64,000 nucleotides of DNA from Microbispora rosea subsp. aerata (lineage in GTDB: Bacteria; Actinomycetota; Actinomycetes; Streptosporangiales; Streptosporangiaceae). Below the pieces are notes generated by a model. That model did not search any database and was not told the DNA's origin. It saw only the letters and a program-made list of their open reading frames with translations. The DNA lies in contig NZ_BMPY01000039.1 of the NCBI RefSeq assembly GCF_014647835.1, positions 1 to 64,000 on the forward strand, given 5' to 3'. The position numbers and the translations under genes are program-made. Below are positions 59,496 to 64,000 of this stretch, piece after piece (within the stretch, counting starts at the first letter, position 1; the number at the start of each line of letters is the position of its first letter).

Positions 59496-61433
59496 ATGCC
59501 GCTCTGGTACGGCGGGGACCACAACCCGGAGCAGTGGCCCGAACAGATGTGGGCCGAGGACGTCGCGCTCATGCGCCGGGCCGGAGTCACCCTCGTGACC
59601 GTCGGCGTCTTCTCCTGGTCGCGGCTGGAGCCGTCCGAGGGCCGCTACGACTTCGGCTGGCTCGACCGGGCGCTCGGCCTGCTCGCCGACGCCGGGATCG
59701 GGGTGGACCTGGCCGTCCCGACCGCGTCTCCCCCGCCGTGGTTCTCCCTGGCGCACCCCGACGCCCTGACCGTCACCCGGGACGGCGTACGGCTCACGCA
59801 CGGCAGCCGCGACACCTACTGCGTGAGCGCCCCCGCCTACCGCGAGGCGTCGCTGCGGATCACCCGCGTGCTCGGCGAGCGCTACCGCGGCCACCCGGCG
59901 CTGACGATGTGGCACGTGCACAACGAGTACGGCACGCCCTGCCACTGCGACCACTCGGCGGCGGCGTTCCGCGCCTGGCTGCGGCGGCGGTACGGCACCC
60001 TCGACGCGCTCAACGACGCCTGGACGACGGCGTTCTGGAGCCAGCGCTACTCGGACTGGGAGCAGATCACCCCGCCCCGGGCGACGCAGTATCTGCCGAA
60101 CCCGGCGCAGGCGCTCGACTTCCGCCGGTTCGTCTCCGACGAGATGCTCGCGCACTTCCGGGAGCAGCGCGACGTGCTGCGCGAGCTGACCCCCGGGGTG
60201 CCCGTCACCACCAACTACGTGATGGCCGGCTGGGCCTCGGTCGACCACTGGAAGTGGTCGCGCGAAGTGGACTTGGTCGCGATCGACCACTATCCCTCCG
60301 GACAGGGCATGGCGGCGGCCGAGCAGAGCGCGTTCGCGGCCGACCTGGCCCGGTCGTGGGCCGGCGGGCGGCCCTGGCTGCTGATGGAGCAGGCCACGGG
60401 ATATGTCCTGGGCCCCCGTGTGACGCCCAAGGAGCCCGGCGAGATCGCCAGGCACAGCCTGCAGCACGTCGCCAGGGGGTCGAAGGGCGTGATGTTCTTC
60501 CAGTGGCGGGCCTCCCGCGGCGGCGCCGAGCAGTGGCATCCCGGCATGGTCCCGCACGCCGGCCCGGACTCCCGCGTCTTCCGGGAGATCCGCGCCCTGG
60601 GCGAGGCGTTGAAGCGGATTCCCGCGCCGCCCGACGGGCCGGTCCTCGATGCGGAGGTCGCGATCCTGTGGGACGAGGAGGCGTGGTGGGCCGTCCAGGG
60701 GCCCGGCCTGCCGTCCGCCGAGATCGACTACCTCTCCGCCGCCGAGCAGGCCCACCGGGTGCTGTGGCGGCAGGGCGTCACCGCCTGCTTCGCCCACCCG
60801 TCGCACGACCTGACGGCCTGCCGGGCCGTCCTCGTGCCGAGCCTTTACCTGATCTCCGACGAGGCCGCCCGCAACCTCGCGGCGTACGTCGAGGGCGGCG
60901 GCACGCTCGTCGTGTCGTTCTTCAGCGGGATCGCCGACGAGCACACGCGGGTGCGCCTGGGCGGATATCCGGGGGCCTTGCGCGAGGTCCTCGGCGTCCG
61001 GGTGGAGGAGTTCCGCCCGCTGGCCGGCCCGGTGACGCTCACGGACTTCGGCGCCGCCACCGTCTGGAGCGAGGTCGTCCACCTGCACGGGGCCGAGGCG
61101 GTCGCCCGCTACCCCGGCGGCGGGCCCGCCGTCACGCGCCACCGCTTCGGCGACGGCACGGCGTGGTACGTCTCGACGCGCCTCGGCGACTCCGGCTACG
61201 CCCGGGTCCTCGCCCGCGCCGGGCTGACCGGGAGCGGCGTGCCGGGCGTCGAGGTCGTCCGGCGGCGCGACCTGGTCTTCGCCATCAACCACACCGGGGA
61301 CGAGCAGCCCGCGCCGGTGCGGGGCATCGATTTGATCACCGGCGATCCCGTCCCCGGCGTCCTGCGGCCGGGCGAGTGCGTCGTCGCGGCCCGCGAAGAT
61401 ACGGGCGGGCCCGCGGACCCTCGCGCCCGGTAG
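59496..61433 (+). CDS. GH42 beta-galactosidase
   Basis: A 645-residue enzyme from ATG 59496 with GAAGG upstream (a TTG at 59466 would extend it). It starts PLWYGGDHNPEQWPEQMW, the standard GH42 opening; acid/base Glu in MWHVHNEYG, nucleophile Glu in LLMEQATG, CHCDHS cysteines of the zinc site and FFQWRASRGGAEQWHPGM. No signal peptide. It removes beta-galactosyl units (or alpha-L-arabinopyranosyl) from imported oligosaccharides. Together with GH95, GH5 and the ABC importer it completes a debranching path. Confidence 0.95.
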   Translation: MPLWYGGDHNPEQWPEQMWAEDVALMRRAGVTLVTVGVFSWSRLEPSEGRYDFGWLDRALGLLADAGIGVDLAVPTASPPPWFSLAHPDALTVTRDGVRLTHGSRDTYCVSAPAYREASLRITRVLGERYRGHPALTMWHVHNEYGTPCHCDHSAAAFRAWLRRRYGTLDALNDAWTTAFWSQRYSDWEQITPPRATQYLPNPAQALDFRRFVSDEMLAHFREQRDVLRELTPGVPVTTNYVMAGWASVDHWKWSREVDLVAIDHYPSGQGMAAAEQSAFAADLARSWAGGRPWLLMEQATGYVLGPRVTPKEPGEIARHSLQHVARGSKGVMFFQWRASRGGAEQWHPGMVPHAGPDSRVFREIRALGEALKRIPAPPDGPVLDAEVAILWDEEAWWAVQGPGLPSAEIDYLSAAEQAHRVLWRQGVTACFAHPSHDLTACRAVLVPSLYLISDEAARNLAAYVEGGGTLVVSFFSGIADEHTRVRLGGYPGALREVLGVRVEEFRPLAGPVTLTDFGAATVWSEVVHLHGAEAVARYPGGGPAVTRHRFGDGTAWYVSTRLGDSGYARVLARAGLTGSGVPGVEVVRRRDLVFAINHTGDEQPAPVRGIDLITGDPVPGVLRPGECVVAAREDTGGPADPRAR

Positions 61434-61884
61434 CCGCGCCCGTGACCCGGCGCGACCGGCCGGCCGGGGGCGTGCCGCGAACCGGCGAGGTCGGTAATGC
61501 CCGCACCAAGAACGAATAGGAAAATCAAGCATTCAGCGGGAGAAAACGCGCTACGGCTCGTTTATCTGGCTAGCTGGTATGTTTGAACCAGTCCAGTCTC
61601 CATCGGTACAAGATCACGGAAGGATCGCCTCCGGCGATCACTGTACGGGACGAAATCCCCTACCAGAGCGGGGATTCCGGTGACTCGGGGAGGCTCGGGG
61701 CAGACCCCCGGAGATCGCCGCGGAGCCCGACCTTCTTTACCTATTTGCCACAAGGTGGCATACAAGTGGGATTCCAGGATGGACTCGCATACCATCGACC
61801 GTCGCGCATTACTGGGACCTGACACTTCGCCGGGTAGCGTCGTTCCAGACAGTACGCCCGAAAAATATGGATGAAGGCGCGTAT
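61434..61884. other. Non-coding region before the STAS gene
   Basis: About 450 bases without a credible gene; the minus-strand frame 61562-61891 lacks a ribosome-binding site and normal composition. It holds a perfect palindrome, TGCCAC-AAG-GTGGCA (61746-61760), of the same core type as the one at 2821. I could not identify a clear sigma-B-type promoter. Confidence 0.45.
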
Positions 61885-62265
61885 ATGACAACGCAGCAGC
61901 TCGAGATTACTGTGAGCGATCATCAGCCGGCCGTCGTGGTCGCGCTGCGGGGTGAACTCGACATCGCCAGCGGGGACACGCTCCGGCGGGCGATCAGGGA
62001 GCTTGTCCGCCAGGGTCGCACCAAGATCGTGGTGGACGCGTCCGATCTGGGGTTCTGCGACTCCTGCGGTCTGGAAGCGCTGCTGGACGCCAGGGACGAC
62101 ATCCACAAGGCCGCCGGGGCGATGCGGCTCACCGGAGTTCACGGCATCTTGAAGATCGTCCTTGCGGCGACCCGGCTGCGCGACGCGTTCGTCATCGACG
62201 GCACGGCCGTCGAGGCCGTCGCCGCCTTGGTGATGTCCTCCTCCCGCGATGTGTCCATGGTTTGA
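61885..62265 (+). CDS. STAS-domain anti-sigma factor antagonist
   Basis: A 126-residue protein from ATG 61885 with GAAGG before it; ATG 61867 adds six residues. It is a single STAS domain (VVVALRGELDIASGDTLRRA, KIVVDASDLGFCDSCGLEAL), with the phosphorylatable serine in CDSCGLE. In its dephosphorylated form it binds an anti-sigma kinase and frees a sigma factor. No sigma or kinase gene is adjacent; the SpoIIE-type phosphatase at 15714 could act on it or a relative. Confidence 0.93.
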   Translation: MTTQQLEITVSDHQPAVVVALRGELDIASGDTLRRAIRELVRQGRTKIVVDASDLGFCDSCGLEALLDARDDIHKAAGAMRLTGVHGILKIVLAATRLRDAFVIDGTAVEAVAALVMSSSRDVSMV

Positions 62266-62292
62266 GTCCCACGATCTGACCGATTGACCACC

Positions 62293-62323
62293 GGCCCCCG
62301 TCCTCCTGCCGAGGGCGGGGGCC
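62293..62323. terminator. Terminator between the STAS and YbdK-type genes
   Basis: GGCCCCCGTCCTC pairs with GAGGGCGGGGGCC (one G-T wobble) around a 5-base loop, between convergent stops. Confidence 0.75.
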
Positions 62324-62346
62324 CGCGACCGCCCGCCGGAGGACGG

Positions 62347-63528
62347 TCAGGCCCAGCAGGAGGCGACGGTCTGCGCCATGAGCATCTCGATCACGTCCCC
62401 GAGGCAGCCCGACCGGGCGTGCGCCGCCCGCTGACGGGCCGCCCCCGACCCGCTGTGCCGCAGCCGGTCGAGCTGGAGGGTCAGCGGGGTCCAGTCGCCG
62501 TTCTCCTCGAGCACCGGGCGCACGTGCTCCAACAGGCGGTCCACCAGGCGCCAGGCCGGCACGCGGGCCCCGGCGAGCGGATCGAGGGCCTCGCCGTCCA
62601 CGCCGTCGCGGGCGGCCCGCCAGTAGGCCGCCCGGAGCAGGGTGTCTTCGACCTCCGGGGCGGGCACGCCCGCCCGCACCTGACGCAGCGCCGTCTCGGC
62701 CAGCCCCCGGACGAGCCCGGCCAGCAGCACGGCCTCACCCGCGGTCGGGCACACGTCGGCCGCGCGGATCTCCAGCGTCGGCACATGGTCGGACAGGCGG
62801 ACGAGCCAGTAGATCATCCCCCGGTCCATGATCGTGCCCCCGGCCAGCATGCCGTCGACGAGGCTCTCGTAGTGCCGCAGCGACCGGAAGTACGGCGGCG
62901 GCTGCGTGCTCGGCCATCGGCCCATCACCAGCGCCCGCCAGCTCGCATAGCCGGTGTCCCGGCCGTCCGCGATCGGCGAGTTGGCCGTGAGCGCCTGCAG
63001 GACCGGCAGCCAGGGCCGCAGGTGATTGCTCACCCGCACGGCCTCCTCGCGGTCGGCGATGCCCACGTGGATGTGGCAGCCGCAGACTCCCTGGCCGTCC
63101 ATGACCGCCCCGAACTCCCGCAGCATGGCGTGGTAGCGGGGGCAGGACGACAGGGGCGGCACCCCCGCGTTGCCGTCCAGGGGGGCGCCGCACGCGACGA
63201 GCCCGAGCCCCACGCTCGCGGCGGCGGCCGCGGCGGCGTGGCGCATCTCCAGCAGATCGCCGTGCAGGTCCCGCAGCGTGGTGTGCACGGCGCTGTTGCT
63301 CTCCAGTTGGAACTGCGTCAGTTCGAACACCAGCCGGTCCGCCCCCGGCCCGGCCGCCCGCCCGCGGATCTCCCGCGCCGCCGGAACGACCCGCCCGCTT
63401 CGGGGGTCGACGAGCAGGAACTCCTCCTCGACTCCGAGCGTGAGCGTCGCCGACTCCACGGTTGCCTGCGCGACGAGGGAGGGACCGTGCACGGTGTCGA
63501 ACTGGACCTCCCTTGTCACGTCTGGCAT
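62347..63528 (-). CDS. YbdK-type carboxylate-amine ligase (glutamate-cysteine ligase family 2)
   Basis: A 393-residue protein from ATG 63528. GVEEEFLLVDPRSG is the signature start of the family, with LESNSAVHTTLRDL, CGCHIHVGIADREEAVRVSN and the C-terminal LGDVIEMLMAQTV. Members join glutamate to cysteine weakly in vitro; the true substrate in actinomycetes is unknown since they make mycothiol. It is a single gene with its own 5' region. Confidence 0.9.
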   Translation of the reverse strand: MPDVTREVQFDTVHGPSLVAQATVESATLTLGVEEEFLLVDPRSGRVVPAAREIRGRAAGPGADRLVFELTQFQLESNSAVHTTLRDLHGDLLEMRHAAAAAAASVGLGLVACGAPLDGNAGVPPLSSCPRYHAMLREFGAVMDGQGVCGCHIHVGIADREEAVRVSNHLRPWLPVLQALTANSPIADGRDTGYASWRALVMGRWPSTQPPPYFRSLRHYESLVDGMLAGGTIMDRGMIYWLVRLSDHVPTLEIRAADVCPTAGEAVLLAGLVRGLAETALRQVRAGVPAPEVEDTLLRAAYWRAARDGVDGEALDPLAGARVPAWRLVDRLLEHVRPVLEENGDWTPLTLQLDRLRHSGSGAARQRAAHARSGCLGDVIEMLMAQTVASCWA

Positions 63529-63784
63529 AAGCGCTCTTCTTCAGCAGGAGGCTCCAGTCGGTCAGTTCCCCGTTCCCCTGATGATGTGGCCAAAAACCAC
63601 ATTTGGCGTTTCTTGACCCTCCGGTCCCGCCCCTCCGTACGCCGTGACGGGCCCCTCGGGCCGTACGGCCGGCCGCGGCGAGCCCGGCGAAAGCGGCAGG
63701 TAAAGGCAGTGAACGGGTAACGAGACGGTAGCCTCGGGACATCGACCGGCAACGGGCCGGGAAAGGCGGCGGCGAGGAGGACAG

Positions 63785-63928
63785 GTGGCGGAGCACCCGC
63801 CTCTGAGCGGGCGGCGGGCTCGGCAGAGGACCCGCACCGCCAAGAGGCGGCCCGTCGCGGACCCAGGCAGCGCCGTGGCGCTCCGGCTTGACTCCGGGTT
63901 GGCCCTGGGGATCGTCCCGATCCCGTAA
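63785..63928 (+). CDS. Possible 47-residue basic protein
   Basis: GTG 63785 sits 5 bases after GAGGAG and runs to TAA 63926, giving a basic 47-residue product (many Arg, no cysteine). The good ribosome-binding site is the only support, and the frame overlaps a segment with strong RNA secondary structure, so it may be accidental. Confidence 0.25.
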   Translation: MAEHPPLSGRRARQRTRTAKRRPVADPGSAVALRLDSGLALGIVPIP

Positions 63929-63974
63929 ACCGGGCCGTCACGGGTCTCCGGCCCCCTTAACCTGGGTCCGCGAC
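63854..63974. ncRNA. Candidate structured RNA or small inverted-repeat element
   Basis: GTCGCGGACCCAGG (63854-63867) is the exact reverse complement of CCTGGGTCCGCGAC (63961-63974), 93 bases apart. Inside are AGCGCC/GGCGCT (63869-63882), CCGG/CCGG (63883-63897), GGGATCG-TCC-CGATCCC (63908-63924) and GGGCCG/CGGCCC (63932-63954), which would make a four-hairpin multiloop. It matches no RNA family I know, and could equally be a tiny repeat element with 14-bp ends. Confidence 0.35.
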
Positions 63975-64000
63975 CTCCTCATGGCTGCTGGACGGCTACC

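Noticed and set aside
61562-61891. Minus-strand frame of 109 codons before the STAS gene
   Set aside because: Overlaps the STAS promoter region, no ribosome-binding site, no homology I recognise.
1-64000. CRISPR arrays, tRNA/rRNA genes, prophage or intact insertion sequences
   Set aside because: No regularly spaced repeats with unique spacers, no tRNA cloverleaf and no transposase or integrase frame were seen.

Overview
The window is very GC-rich and shows the gene style of a filamentous actinomycete: GTG and TTG starts, many 4-base ATGA/GTGA stop-start overlaps, Tat-dependent lipoproteins, SpoIIE/STAS regulators, LacI-controlled sugar loci and specialised-metabolite clusters. The mix fits Streptosporangiaceae-type organisms (Nonomuraea, Streptosporangium, Microbispora), but genus is an inference. 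I saw no rRNA, tRNA, CRISPR array or intact insertion sequence.

Layout. (1) 1-3521: left fringe with small unknown genes, a PIMT-like O-methyltransferase of the RiPP-tailoring type without an obvious peptide partner, a small membrane protein and a gene-poor stretch. (2) 3522-8103: DrrAB-type ABC exporter and a large ATP-binding LuxR-type regulator. (3) 8014-15264, minus strand: a tightly overlapping seven-gene operon with a 74-residue RiPP-like precursor, three radical SAM enzymes (one with an N-terminal B12-binding-type domain), a sugar nucleotidyltransferase, a glycosyltransferase-like protein and a polysaccharide pyruvyl transferase. Three copies of a 14-bp element with a 22-bp period lie upstream. 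(4) 15714-19461: SpoIIE phosphatase and small proteins. (5) 19538-28660: LacI regulator, cytosolic GH3, a CUT1 sugar ABC importer and a secreted GH18 chitinase. (6) 28716-30960: tautomerase, YCII-LuxR fusion, EamA transporter. (7) 31173-46598: a divergent gene block combining a GluRS-like protein, HemA, HemL and a cysteine-free HemB (glutamate to porphobilinogen) with acyl-CoA enzymes, a flavin monooxygenase, two racemase-superfamily proteins with missing catalytic cysteines, an LLM oxidoreductase, Ohr, an MFS exporter and a LysR regulator. It has no hemC or hemD and looks like a specialised-metabolite cluster drawing on tetrapyrrole precursors. (8) 46650-48889: small exported proteins, four of them a tandem paralogous family. 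(9) 48900-61433: Rsm22, then an oligosaccharide locus (large lipoprotein plus two permeases, LacI, secreted CBM2-GH5-X2, cytosolic GH95 and GH42) that would suit a fucosylated/galactosylated beta-glucan such as xyloglucan. (10) 61885-64000: STAS protein, YbdK-type ligase and a possibly structured non-coding segment at the right edge.

The two most interesting systems are the glycan-decorating radical SAM peptide operon (8.0-15.5 kb) and the tetrapyrrole-precursor cluster (31-46.6 kb). Both are inferred from gene content and residue-level reading; no database search was run.
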